NCBI GenBank assembly: GCA_020638635.1
Contig: JACKIE010000006.1
Coordinates: 124,001 to 188,000, forward strand
DNA length: 64,000 bases
DNA from: Planctomycetota bacterium
GTDB taxonomy: Bacteria; Planctomycetota; UBA8742; UBA2392
Direction: 5' to 3'
Part shown: piece after piece, positions 9,801 through 16,978 of the stretch
Layout of the letters: every line of letters begins with the position of its first letter
Numbering within the stretch: the stretch's first letter is position 1
Notes under the pieces: generated by a model
What the model saw: only the letters and a program-made list of their open reading frames with translations
Databases searched by the model: none
Told to the model about the DNA's origin: nothing
Program-made: the position numbers and the translations under genes

Positions 9801-10214
9801 GCCCGTGGGCTTGAATGCCGCGGAGGCAGAAGACTGCGCGATCCAGTAGTACGTAGTGGCGTCCACGGTCACGACATAGGTGCGGTTGGCGACCAGGGTT
9901 ATCGGAGTGGAAAGCGTGCCCCAGCGCCAGACGCCGGAGGCAGCTGCGGCAGTCGTGATGGTTGCAATGGGCGCGCTGGTTGCGGTTGAGTCCCACAACC
10001 ACATGGTTTTGGCATTGGCATCGTGCTGGCAGCAGCCCATTTCCACGACGGTCACGTTGGATTGGCTGGTGCTGAAACTGTAGCCCATGGTGTACGGCCC
10101 AGACGTGGGCGCGCTCCAGCCAGTAGGCAGGGTCTCATTAATAGGGTGGATGATCTGCGCGGACAGGGTTCCCGACAGAAGCACCAACACCAGAACGGCT
10201 ATGTTTCGAAGCAT
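6843..10214 (-). CDS. Large secreted repeat protein with IPT/TIG domain and poly-Gly/Cys C-terminal sorting tail
   Basis: Product of 1123 aa. The start at 10214 (MLRNIAVLVLVLLSG) is chosen because GGAGG lies nine bases upstream and a signal peptide ending near LSAQ follows at once; an in-frame ATG three codons earlier would leave no space for the ribosome site. After a unique N-terminal region come three similar beta-sandwich repeats of about 110 residues (each opening with SLNLGT.xQGxPG and ending in a GNV/GTV strand). Three repeats of about 150 residues follow, the first two carrying LALYEDxGNGSFDGPGTDTLATAAAGVSF almost unchanged, the third diverged. An IPT/TIG fold (GGSPITITGTGF) comes next. 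The end is a run of glycines, one Cys, a hydrophobic helix and RRRR, which is the form of a sorting tail that is cleaved and anchored. Probably a surface or adhesive protein; its ligand is unknown. Confidence 0.75.
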   Translation of the reverse strand: MLRNIAVLVLVLLSGTLSAQIIHPINETLPTGWSAPTSGPYTMGYSFSTSQSNVTVVEMGCCQHDANAKTMWLWDSTATSAPIATITTAAAASGVWRWGTLSTPITLVANRTYVVTVDATTYYWIAQSSASAAFKPTGVINWIDSRYNLTSGAYPNTNNGNYFGPTDIGYTTGPTVATSTTSLNLGTAYQGQPGTPVSYTVSGSALTAATSITAPANVEISFNQTSGYAGSLNVATTGTWGPTTVWARVAATAPLGAVSGNIVHASAGANTVNVAVTGNVTTPPVLNVNPNSLNLGTTPQGTPGSAQSYTINGSATVAATTITAPAGVELSFNQVTWNGTLNIASTGTWPNTTIYVRIAASASAGPISGNVTNATTGATTQNVAVSGTVTAPPTLLATPNSLNLGSTGQGVPGSEFSYVLDGSALVASTVITAPAGVEISQTSGSGYSGTTTITTTPSFSVTIYVRLTGATVGAVAGNITNVSGSASENVSITGNVTANVNLTITRNGPGSSTSVDNNEQGPGGNGLVILDFTASTGSQAFNLVDITFSESGTADGQADLNFLALYEDTGNGSFDGPGTDTLATAAAGVSFSAANGDYVATLSSSAIAASTSRRFFLVCKLAGTASGGETIQAEITGVTATTGGGGITSGVPTSGANPALTITPASMDVTLNGPLAYTTVNADSQGPGGNGHVICDVTLTTHNDSWTVTSLTFTASGTADEQADISFLALYEDNGNGSFDGPGTDTLATAAAGVSFNAPNGTYTATLTGAAGALAINSSKTFFLVAKLSGTASSGENFRAALTGMVESSPSGGSVNGMPTAASSALVIDVATLTVNAGPANPADTSVMSTGTAFNHTLGEIRLTASNADFTISGVVLTLGGTGDWVNNISSVSVYQDDGNGSYDGADTLLFSGAASAGSVTCGFSANLTVLQATSEDLWVVIAVAATAGGSPSESFQAQVAAAADVQTVTAGNVAIGTNPPVSGMLHVVDYSVTGFTPVQDSFSGGSPITITGTGFALPVTVTIGGVTCPGTAVVNPAGTQITGLNVPAGSGSGLAITLDTNGLGPQTLTQTFSYTLSVGSGGGGGGGGGGGCAGNPNSSTATLLLAALALLATATTLRRRRA

Positions 10215-10247
10215 CTGATCCATCCTCCATCCAAAACTCACCCGTGG

Positions 10248-10342
10248 CGCGACCTTGCTCCTCAGGGGTCGCGTGAAGCCGGTCTGGCCGCTGCGGCAGT
10301 CCTGTCTCAATGAGAGACCGAGCAACACCGCCGCAAAGCGGT
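10248..10342 (-). promoter_or_regulatory. Structured 5' leader of the large secreted protein gene
   Basis: Read on the minus strand, three stem-loops lie between the divergent upstream gene and the GGAGG/ATG of the secreted-protein gene: arms at 10327-10342 (ACCGC/GCGGT), 10280-10320 (CGGTCT/AGACCG) and 10248-10273 (CGCGACC/GGTCGCG, a perfect 7-bp stem). Within the middle element GTCTC can pair instead with GAGAC five bases on, which excludes the outer pairing. I could not match it to any riboswitch class I know. Function is inference. Confidence 0.35.
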
Positions 10343-10507
10343 AAAACCACCTCAAGTGAATAGCGATATGTGTGTGAGTTTAGTGCGAATGACCACGCAA
10401 TGCACGCAAAAAGTCTGGTCGCCTCCAACTCGGTTTCAGAAACAGGCCGACACTTCGAACAGGTCCAAATGTTGAAGGTTTGTCCGCTACCCAATACGTT
10501 GAAGGCC

Positions 10508-11446
10508 ATGACCGACGCCCACGACTGCATCCATTGCCATGACGTGCTGCCCGATTACTCGAGCAATGAGCGGCGCACCTGGGCCGTGGTGGCCCTTACC
10601 TTCATCACCATGATCGCCGAACTGGTGGTCGGCTACTGGTCCGGCAGCATGGCGCTGACCGCCGACGGCTGGCACATGGGCACCCACGTGGGCGCGCTGG
10701 CGCTGGCGGCCCTGGCGTACTGGTGGGTGCGGCGCCAGCGCGGCAACCGCAGGTACAGCTTCGGCGCCGGCAAGGCGCTGGCCCTGGCGGGCTACACCAA
10801 TGCCATGCTGCTTGGCGTGGTGGCGGTGATCATGGTCGTGGAATCGGTCGAGCGCCTGCTGACTCCGGTGCCTATCAAGTACGACGTCGCGCTGATCGTC
10901 GCGGGTGTGGGCCTGCTGGTGAATCTGGCCAGTGCCGCGCTGCTGGGCCACGGGCACGACCACGGTCACGATCAGGCGCACGAGCACGATCATGACCACA
11001 GCGACCATGACCATGTTCACGAGCACCACGACCACAACCTGAAAGCCGCCTACCTGCACGTGCTGGCGGACGCATTGACCAGCGTGCTGGCAATCGTGGC
11101 CCTGCTGGTCGGGCGCTTCGCTGGCTTCCCGCTGCTGGACCCAATCATGGGCATCGTGGGCGCCCTGGTGATCCTGTACTGGGGCCTCGGCCTGGTGCGC
11201 GCCACGGCTGGGCAGTTGCTGGACAAGACGCCTAACCCGGCGCTGGTGGAGACGATCCGCGCACAGCTGGAAGCCATGGACGACAGTCGTGTGCGCGACC
11301 TGCACGTGTGGGAATTCGCGCCCGGGCGTTACGGCTGCATCGTATCGCTAACTTGCAGCCACCCGCGCGAGCTGGCCGAATACCGGGCCGCGATCCTGAA
11401 AGACGCCCGCATCCACCATCTAACGGTGGAAGTCGCCACGGCCTGA
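10508..11446 (+). CDS. dmeF: DmeF-type cation diffusion facilitator (Co/Ni/Zn exporter)
   Basis: Proton-coupled efflux of divalent metals from the cytoplasm, cation diffusion facilitator family. The protein has 312 aa from the ATG at 10508; longer in-frame starts exist, but ERRTWAVVALT near the N-terminus is where DmeF proteins begin their conserved part. Helix 2 carries ADGWHMGTH, the metal site (D and H) characteristic of the DmeF group. A very His/Asp-rich cytoplasmic loop lies at about residues 148-178, between helices 4 and 5. The C-terminal domain ends in RIHHLTVEVATA. It is divergent from the secreted-protein gene; the 290-bp gap holds no riboswitch I can recognise. DmeF exports cobalt and nickel in characterised relatives; metal preference here is not shown by the sequence. 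Confidence 0.85.
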   Translation: MTDAHDCIHCHDVLPDYSSNERRTWAVVALTFITMIAELVVGYWSGSMALTADGWHMGTHVGALALAALAYWWVRRQRGNRRYSFGAGKALALAGYTNAMLLGVVAVIMVVESVERLLTPVPIKYDVALIVAGVGLLVNLASAALLGHGHDHGHDQAHEHDHDHSDHDHVHEHHDHNLKAAYLHVLADALTSVLAIVALLVGRFAGFPLLDPIMGIVGALVILYWGLGLVRATAGQLLDKTPNPALVETIRAQLEAMDDSRVRDLHVWEFAPGRYGCIVSLTCSHPRELAEYRAAILKDARIHHLTVEVATA

Positions 11447-11547
11447 ACTCTCCACAATGATTGCAGTTCGAAAACCGCTCGCTACGATGGCGAGAGGCGC
11501 CCCGATGAGGGGCGTCGTGCGTTAGGGACATGGTCAGGGTTGGCGCA

Positions 11548-13167
11548 ATGAGCAAGCACGTCACCAAACACATCATCATCACCGGCGGGGTGGTCTCCTC
11601 GCTGGGCAAGGGGCTTACCACCGCGTGCATCGGCGCGCTGCTTGAGGCGCGCGGTTTGCGCATCCGCATCCAGAAGTTCGACCCCTACATCAACGTAGAC
11701 GCCGGCACCATGAACCCCTTCCAGCACGGCGAGGTGTTCGTCACCGTTGACGGCGGCGAAACCGACCTCGACCTCGGCCACTACGAGCGCTACGTTTCCG
11801 CCCCGTTTTCGCGCAACAACAACATCACTAGCGGCCGTATCTATCGCGACGTGATCGCCAAGGAGCGCAAGGGCGCGTACCTGGGCGGCTGCGTGCAGGT
11901 GGTGCCGCACATCACCAACGAGATCAAGGCCAACATCCGCCAGTGGGACGGCCCGGAAGTGGACGTGGTGCTGTCCGAGCTCGGCGGCACGGCCGGCGAC
12001 ATCGAAGGCGCCGCGTTTCTGGAGGCCTTCCGGCAGTTCGTTTACGAGCACGGGCGCGACAACTGCATCTTCCTGCACCTGACGCTGGTGCCGTACCTGC
12101 GCGCCAGCGGCGAGCTGAAGACCAAGCCAACCCAGCAGAGCGTGGGCATCCTGCGCCAGATCGGTATCCAGCCGGACATGCTGGTGTGCCGCACCGAAAA
12201 GCCGATCACCCAGGAGATGCGCGACAAGATCGCGATGTTCTGCAACGTCGAGAAGAAGCACGTGTTTGAAGAACGCGACGTCGAGAACACCATCTACGAG
12301 CTGCCCCAGGTGCTGCACGACGAAGGGTTGGACGACGCCATCATCGCGCGGCTGGGCCTGCCCGCCGGCAACCAGAACCTGGGCCCCTGGCAGGAGGTCG
12401 TGCACACGGTGACCAACCCGACCGGCACGGTGGACGTGGCGGTGGTGGGCAAGTACGTGGAGCTGAAGGACGCCTACAAGAGCGTGTATGAATCCATCGA
12501 CCACGCGGGCATCGCGAACAAGGTCGAGGTCAAGATTCACCGCATCAACGCCGAGGAGCTGACCGACGAGAACGTGGGCAAGCGCCTGCGCGGCATGGCC
12601 GGCATCCTGGTGCCGGGCGGCTTCGGCGAGCGCGGCATCGAGGGCAAGATCAGCGCCGTGCGCTTCGCGCGCGAAAACAAGATCCCGTACTACGGCCTGT
12701 GCCTGGGCATGCAGATCGCGGTGATCGAGTTCGCGCGCCACGTGGCGGGCATGGAAGACGCCAACAGCAGCGAATTCAGCCGCGAGACCAAGCACCCGGT
12801 CATTTCGCTGCTCAAGGACCAGCGCGACGTGAAGAACATGGGCGGCACCATGCGCCTGGGCGCGCAGCCCTGCAAGCTGATCGAGGGCACCATCGCCCGT
12901 GCGGCCTATGGTGTTGAGATGATCCAGGAGCGCCACCGCCACCGCTACGAGTTTAACAACGACTTCCGCGGCCAGCTCACGGAACGCGGCCTGGTGATCA
13001 GCGGCCTGAACCCGGAGCTGGATCTGGTGGAAATCGTGGAGCTGAAGGACCACCCGTTCTTCGTGGGGGTGCAGTTCCACCCCGAGTTCCAGAGCAAGCC
13101 GCTGAAGCCCCACCCACTGTTCACCGCCTGGGTAAAGGCCGCCGTGGAACGTGGTCGGAATCAATGA
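11548..13167 (+). CDS. pyrG: CTP synthase
   Basis: Converts UTP to CTP with glutamine and ATP, the last step of cytidine nucleotide synthesis, cytoplasmic. The protein has 539 aa from the ATG at 11548, which follows AGGG by eight bases; an in-frame ATG 18 bp upstream adds six residues not typical of the family. The amidoligase domain opens with ITGGVVSSLGKGLT and contains FDPYINVDAGTMNPFQHGEVFV. The glutaminase domain has the nucleophile in YYGLCLGMQ (near residue 385) and the HPE of the triad near 511. Length and motifs are complete. The stop overlaps the start of the next gene as ATGA. Confidence 0.97.
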   Translation: MSKHVTKHIIITGGVVSSLGKGLTTACIGALLEARGLRIRIQKFDPYINVDAGTMNPFQHGEVFVTVDGGETDLDLGHYERYVSAPFSRNNNITSGRIYRDVIAKERKGAYLGGCVQVVPHITNEIKANIRQWDGPEVDVVLSELGGTAGDIEGAAFLEAFRQFVYEHGRDNCIFLHLTLVPYLRASGELKTKPTQQSVGILRQIGIQPDMLVCRTEKPITQEMRDKIAMFCNVEKKHVFEERDVENTIYELPQVLHDEGLDDAIIARLGLPAGNQNLGPWQEVVHTVTNPTGTVDVAVVGKYVELKDAYKSVYESIDHAGIANKVEVKIHRINAEELTDENVGKRLRGMAGILVPGGFGERGIEGKISAVRFARENKIPYYGLCLGMQIAVIEFARHVAGMEDANSSEFSRETKHPVISLLKDQRDVKNMGGTMRLGAQPCKLIEGTIARAAYGVEMIQERHRHRYEFNNDFRGQLTERGLVISGLNPELDLVEIVELKDHPFFVGVQFHPEFQSKPLKPHPLFTAWVKAAVERGRNQ

Positions 13168-13739
13168 AGCTGTTGACGATTCAGCAAGTGCGGGAGTTTC
13201 TAGACGGGCTGACGTATCCGGATGAATTCGACCAGAGTCGCCACAGCCTCCCAGAGTCTTCCCTCAAGTCCACGGACGTCCGGCACTTCGAAGGCGAGAC
13301 AGGCTTTGTGCTTCCCGCGACTTTCTTGAGCCTGCTTTACGAAGTTGACCTGAGTCGTTTCACGCTGGGCCCAGTCCACTTTGGCGCCGGTCGGAAACCC
13401 TATCTGGACATGCTTGCTGAGATGAATCTGCGCAAGCACCAGGACTTTCCGTGGTGGGGCAGTGGTGATGCACCGAAGGGTCGTATCTACATCGGAGGCG
13501 GCGATCCATACTCGATGTTGCTGAGCCTGCAAAATGGGGCGGTGCATGCGTGGTGCGATGAGCCTGAGTACATGGACGCGCTGCTCGTCGCTAGCGATGC
13601 AGGTCTTCTGTTGCTGGGACTGGGGACCATTCTTTGCCAACTTGAAGTCGCTCAAAGAGGCACAGATCTTTCGGGAGCTGTTGCCATTCTAGTGGGAGCA
13701 GATGCCGACAGTCCGTTCTGGGAGTTGGTGGCGAGTTGA
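13164..13739 (+). CDS. SUKH/SMI1-KNR4-like protein
   Basis: Product of 191 aa. The start ATG overlaps the pyrG stop by four bases, implying translational coupling; no strong ribosome site is visible beyond that. Features resembling the SUKH fold are the FEGETGFVLPATFLSLLYEVD stretch near residues 42-62, the WWGSGDAPKGRIYIGGGD strand region, and a hydrophobic C-terminus. SUKH proteins are often immunity proteins for bacterial toxins but also occur alone; no toxin gene is nearby. The family call comes from pattern recognition and is moderate; a plain hypothetical protein remains possible. Confidence 0.55.
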   Translation: MKLLTIQQVREFLDGLTYPDEFDQSRHSLPESSLKSTDVRHFEGETGFVLPATFLSLLYEVDLSRFTLGPVHFGAGRKPYLDMLAEMNLRKHQDFPWWGSGDAPKGRIYIGGGDPYSMLLSLQNGAVHAWCDEPEYMDALLVASDAGLLLLGLGTILCQLEVAQRGTDLSGAVAILVGADADSPFWELVAS

Positions 13740-13789
13740 AGTCAACTCCGTCAGCTACAACTAGTTCAACAGAGTCTTCGGGGCTCCAA

Positions 13790-13821
13790 GGGGACTGTCC
13801 CCGCCGTTGGGGACTGTCCCC
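13790..13821. repeat. REP doublet, left of RAYT
   Basis: Two copies of GGGGACTGTCCCC, at 13790-13802 and 13809-13821, separated by six bases. Each is an almost perfect palindrome with one central base. The same doublet, in inverted orientation and with the same six-base spacing, lies on the other side of the transposase gene. Confidence 0.85.
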
Positions 13822-13848
13822 GTCCTCGGCATGAGCTAAAGTTACCCC

Positions 13849-14466
13849 ATGCCCAGAAGCGCGCGCATGGCCAGAGGCGGCGTCTGCTACCACGTGATCA
13901 ATCGCGGCAACGAACGCCAGCCGGTGTTCCACGACGACAACGAGTACGCGTCATTCCTGCAGTTGCTGCATCGCGCCAGCCAGCATCAACCCATGCGAGT
14001 GCTGGCGTTCTGTCTGATGCCCAACCACTTCCACCTGTGCCTGTGGCCCCACGAGGATCGCGATCTAGGCCGCTACATGCAGTGGCTGACCACTACGCAC
14101 GTCGCGCAGTTCCGGAAGACGCATGCTGGTGTCGGCCACGTATGGCAAGGCCGATACAAAGCCTTCCCGGCCGAGAGCGACTCGCACCTGCTCAGGGTGC
14201 TGCGCTACATCGAGCGTAACCCGGTTCGTTCCGGGCTCGTGGAGCGTGCGCAAGAGTGGCCCTGGTCCAGCGCGGGTCTGGCAACGGAATTCATGGGTCA
14301 GCAGGGCATCGTGTTGCCACACGGCTGGCCTGTGCCCAAGCCTGAGGACTGGCTTGCCTGGTTGAGCAAACCGGAGGAACAGGCCGAGATAGACCGGATT
14401 CGACGTTGCGTAAAGGGCGGCACGCCTTTCGGCAATCCGGAATGGGCGCGGCAGTTTGCGGGTTGA
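13849..14466 (+). CDS. REP-associated tyrosine transposase (RAYT)
   Basis: Single-strand DNA transposase of the Y1/HUH class (205 aa), of the sort that mobilises or processes REP palindromes. The HUH motif is MPNHFHL (His60, His62). GHVWQGRYKA and the catalytic Tyr120 in LRVLRYIERNPVR are both present, the signature of the TnpA-REP group. It starts PRSARMARGGVCYHVINRGN, which is the usual N-terminus. Inverted doublets of a GGGGAC(T/A)GTCCCC palindrome flank it, supporting an active or recently active REPtron. The gene lies just after the pyrG-SUKH pair but has its own upstream region. Confidence 0.92.
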   Translation: MPRSARMARGGVCYHVINRGNERQPVFHDDNEYASFLQLLHRASQHQPMRVLAFCLMPNHFHLCLWPHEDRDLGRYMQWLTTTHVAQFRKTHAGVGHVWQGRYKAFPAESDSHLLRVLRYIERNPVRSGLVERAQEWPWSSAGLATEFMGQQGIVLPHGWPVPKPEDWLAWLSKPEEQAEIDRIRRCVKGGTPFGNPEWARQFAG

Positions 14467-14489
14467 ACGCTGAGTGCTGCTCCGACGAC

Positions 14490-14521
14490 GGGGACAGTCC
14501 CCGACTGCGGGGACAGTCCCC
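14490..14521. repeat. REP doublet, right of RAYT
   Basis: Two copies of GGGGACAGTCCCC, at 14490-14502 and 14509-14521, six bases apart. They are the reverse complement of the left doublet. The doublet lies between the transposase stop and the stop of the convergent YjbR-like gene, where it could also act as a terminator hairpin. Confidence 0.85.
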
Positions 14522-14534
14522 TGGCGCGGTCTGG

Positions 14535-14894
14535 TCAGGCTTCCAGCTTCTTCACCAGTGTCTTGGGTGCGATGGAGCGGTAGCTTTCGTTGATCCAGGC
14601 CTTCAGCATTGACACGTCAAGCTTGTCCTTCGCGTTGAAACGGGCGGTGATCCATCCGGCTTTGCCGAGGCCGTAGCCCGTCATTTCGCACTGGTCCATC
14701 TCGATGGCGTCGTCGCCGCTTTCGGGCAGCTTGACGGTGATGTTCAGGGTCTTGTTCCCATCACTGTCGATGAAGGCGAAGATCTTCTTGCGCACCTTCA
14801 CCACCTGGTGCTCCCAGGGAAAATCTTCCCAGGCTTCGGGAAACGCCAGCGCGTACTTACGCAGCTCAGATGCGACTTTGCTGATGGTCGGCAT
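14535..14894 (-). CDS. MmcQ/YjbR family protein
   Basis: Small protein of 119 aa from the ATG at 14894 (MPTISKV); the frame is open further upstream but that part looks non-coding. It shows the MmcQ/YjbR pattern: FPEAWEDFPWEHQVVKVRKKIFAF at the start, a central KLPESGDDAIEMDQ, then GYGLGKAGWITARF and a helical C-terminus with WINESYRSIAPKTL. Members have a CyaY-like fold and are usually described as DNA-binding or double-wing proteins; the biochemical role is not established. Last gene of a minus-strand series. Confidence 0.8.
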   Translation of the reverse strand: MPTISKVASELRKYALAFPEAWEDFPWEHQVVKVRKKIFAFIDSDGNKTLNITVKLPESGDDAIEMDQCEMTGYGLGKAGWITARFNAKDKLDVSMLKAWINESYRSIAPKTLVKKLEA

Positions 14895-14938
14895 GCCGGC
14901 GATTCTAGCGATTGGCCGGGTGCAAACAAAGCAGACAG

Positions 14939-14958
14939 CCCCGGCCGGAAGGCCGGGG
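14939..14958 (-). terminator. Hairpin downstream of the GspC-like gene
   Basis: Perfect 8-bp GC-rich stem CCCCGGCC/GGCCGGGG with a four-base loop. On the minus strand it lies 60 bp beyond the PDZ-protein stop and just before the start of the YjbR-like gene; the following sequence is only weakly T-rich. Confidence 0.4.
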
Positions 14959-15019
14959 AATACAACATGGACGTGCATATCAGGGGCCGCTCCTCCGCCC
15001 TTCCGGGTGGGGCTGGTTG

Positions 15020-16024
15020 CTACTTCTTCTTCGGTGCGCTGAAGATCTTGGTGCCGGGTACGCCGTCGCGCTCGTAAGTGACCACGAACTCCTCGGTGCC
15101 GGCGTTGTACTGGGTGCGCACGATGCGGCGCACGTCGGACATGCTTTTCACGGCCTCGCCGTTGATTGCCTTGACGATGTCGCCGCCGCGGGCGCCGTGT
15201 TTGTGAAGCGCACTGTCTTCAGGCAGGCCTGGCAGGATCTGCAGGCCCTGCTCTGTCGCTTTGACGTGGCGGGCGATGTCGTCGATTGCCGCGTCTTCGT
15301 AATCTTTTGGCTCCAGTTTCTCCGGCCATTGTTTCGGGTCGCCGAGGCGGGGCGGCTCTTGCGATAGAGGCGGCAGCTTCAGGGCCTTGCCGTCGGGCGC
15401 GAAGCTGGCGCTTACCATGCTGTTGGTCTGCTTGCCTTCATACAGGCGAATGCGCACGTCGAAGCGCCTGTCGGGCTTTTCGAAACTGGCGGCGTTCACC
15501 AGCACGCCCTGCTCGTCGATTTCAATCACCTTCAGGTCGATTGCCAGGCGGCGCAACTCGGCCGACGGGGCTTGTGCATACTCTTCCTTCAGGTTCATCC
15601 GCTCGAACCACTGCAAGCGCAGGTTGCCGCTCACCAGCATGGCGATGTCGGGGTAGTCTTCGCTGCTGGTCAGCACCAGGCGCATCAGGGCGAAGCGGCG
15701 GTTCAGCTCGGCCTCGAGTTCCGACTTCAGCTGCTCGTCGGTCTTCTCGACCGGCGGCGGCGGGGGAACCACCACCACCGTCCTTTCCTCGACAGGTCGC
15801 GCCTTCGGCGACAGGCTGATGTTCGGAAGGCTGAAGTGGTCCGCTGTCGCTGTTCGCTGCCAGTCGATCAACGGCTCATCGCTTGTCAGCGCCGCCACGG
15901 CCGAGGCGCGGGCGCGGCTGTCGGCGCGGGTGTCGCGGTGTTCGATCCACAGGAACACCGCGGCCGCGGCGAGTACCAGCAGGTTGCCGAGCCAGAACAG
16001 CAAGGCGAAGCGGGAGAGTTTCAT
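15020..16024 (-). CDS. GspC-like PDZ membrane protein
   Basis: Product of 334 aa. GGAGG lies six bases before the ATG at 16024, fixing the start; the first 23 residues or so form a signal anchor (LLFWLGNLLVLAAAAVFLW). A linker with a run of PPPP and charged residues leads to a central beta-rich domain. The C-terminal 80 residues form a PDZ domain (GLQILPGLPEDSALHKHGARGGDIVKAINGEAV). Anchor, periplasmic domain and C-terminal PDZ in this order is the layout of GspC/PulC, the inner-membrane clamp of type II secretion, but no other gsp genes are in view, so the system is unproven. Confidence 0.55.
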   Translation of the reverse strand: MKLSRFALLFWLGNLLVLAAAAVFLWIEHRDTRADSRARASAVAALTSDEPLIDWQRTATADHFSLPNISLSPKARPVEERTVVVVPPPPPVEKTDEQLKSELEAELNRRFALMRLVLTSSEDYPDIAMLVSGNLRLQWFERMNLKEEYAQAPSAELRRLAIDLKVIEIDEQGVLVNAASFEKPDRRFDVRIRLYEGKQTNSMVSASFAPDGKALKLPPLSQEPPRLGDPKQWPEKLEPKDYEDAAIDDIARHVKATEQGLQILPGLPEDSALHKHGARGGDIVKAINGEAVKSMSDVRRIVRTQYNAGTEEFVVTYERDGVPGTKIFSAPKKK

Positions 16025-16171
16025 GGTCGCCTCCGGTGTTGGAACGCCGTTGGCGGCCGAGCAGACGGAAAAAAGAACCAGCAGTTGTGAGCTGCCGCCG
16101 CCCCTGTTCCACAAACTTACAGGAGAGCGGGACTTGTCCGGCGCGGTTTCTGGGGGAACAACCGTTCGCCC

Positions 16172-16951
16172 TTACCGATTCAAGGTGATCAGCGTCCGGT
16201 CGTAGGTATCCGTGACCACGTCGTACATTTCGAGGTAGCCGACGCTCGCTCCCTTCACAGCCGAGGGATCCTGTACACCCACCAGGATGTCCCCGCCGTC
16301 GTCGTCTTCGCGCGGGCTGCCGTGGGCTACGAAGGGGACCAGGTCTTCGGGAAAGAAACCGAACGTGAACGAATCCAGCGACAGCCGGCGCGGATTACGT
16401 CCGAACACCGTGACCGGGAAGGTCTGGTTCGGTACATCGACCAAAGTGAACTCCTGACGGCGGCTTGCGAAGTGGGCGCCCTGGCCAAAGTACACGGTGC
16501 GCGGCGTGCTGCGGTAGCGGATGCCGCCCGCCTGGAACTCGACGGCGAAGCTAACCTGGCTGCCGAAGTAAGCGATGTTAAGCGGCAGATAGTGCTCTTC
16601 CCCGCCTGTGGCGCCCAGGTCGTACCAGTCGCGCTTGTCGCTGCTGGCCAGCAACCGGCACTTTGAAAAGCCGGTAGTCTGCCACATCACCCAGAAGTCA
16701 ACCGAAGAAATCCTCTGGCCATCGCGCGGCCACAATCCGAGCGGGTCCAGCGCGGGCAGCTCCTCAAGGGGCACGGTCTCGTACTCAAGCCCGCTGCCCG
16801 CGCCGCTACCGGGCGAGAGGTTTGCCGTCGGCAGGTTGTCAGCGTTGCGCCGGGCTCCGCCCGCACCACCCAAGTGTTTCCATGCCGCCAGCGCTCCCAT
16901 GGCGAGGGCTATCACGACCAGCGATGCGACGAGCGGCTTCCATTGCCTCAT
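16172..16951 (-). CDS. Hypothetical membrane-anchored protein
   Basis: Product of 259 aa with an N-terminal helix at about residues 8-25 (LVASLVVIALAMGALAAW), then a Gly/Asn/Ser-rich linker and a beta-rich soluble domain. The domain includes VDFWVMWQTTGFSKCRLLASSD, VSFAVEFQAGGIRYRSTPRTVYFG and LEMYDVVTDTYDRTLITLNR, reminiscent of an immunoglobulin-like or fibronectin-like sandwich. No family recognised. It lies between the SDR and GspC-like genes on the same strand. There is no convincing ribosome site; a TATAGT lies only about ten bases before the ATG, so a short or absent leader is possible. Confidence 0.65.
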   Translation of the reverse strand: MRQWKPLVASLVVIALAMGALAAWKHLGGAGGARRNADNLPTANLSPGSGAGSGLEYETVPLEELPALDPLGLWPRDGQRISSVDFWVMWQTTGFSKCRLLASSDKRDWYDLGATGGEEHYLPLNIAYFGSQVSFAVEFQAGGIRYRSTPRTVYFGQGAHFASRRQEFTLVDVPNQTFPVTVFGRNPRRLSLDSFTFGFFPEDLVPFVAHGSPREDDDGGDILVGVQDPSAVKGASVGYLEMYDVVTDTYDRTLITLNR

Positions 16952-16978
16952 GGCGCTGGACTATAGCAGCGGCGCGGA

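Noticed and set aside
10360..10507. NiCo riboswitch in front of dmeF
   Set aside because: The location would fit a metal-exporter switch, but I see no four-stem core with the conserved purine-rich loops.
11482..13164. 560-codon open frame antisense to pyrG
   Set aside because: pyrG is complete and has all active-site motifs; the antisense product is His/Val/Leu-rich and featureless.
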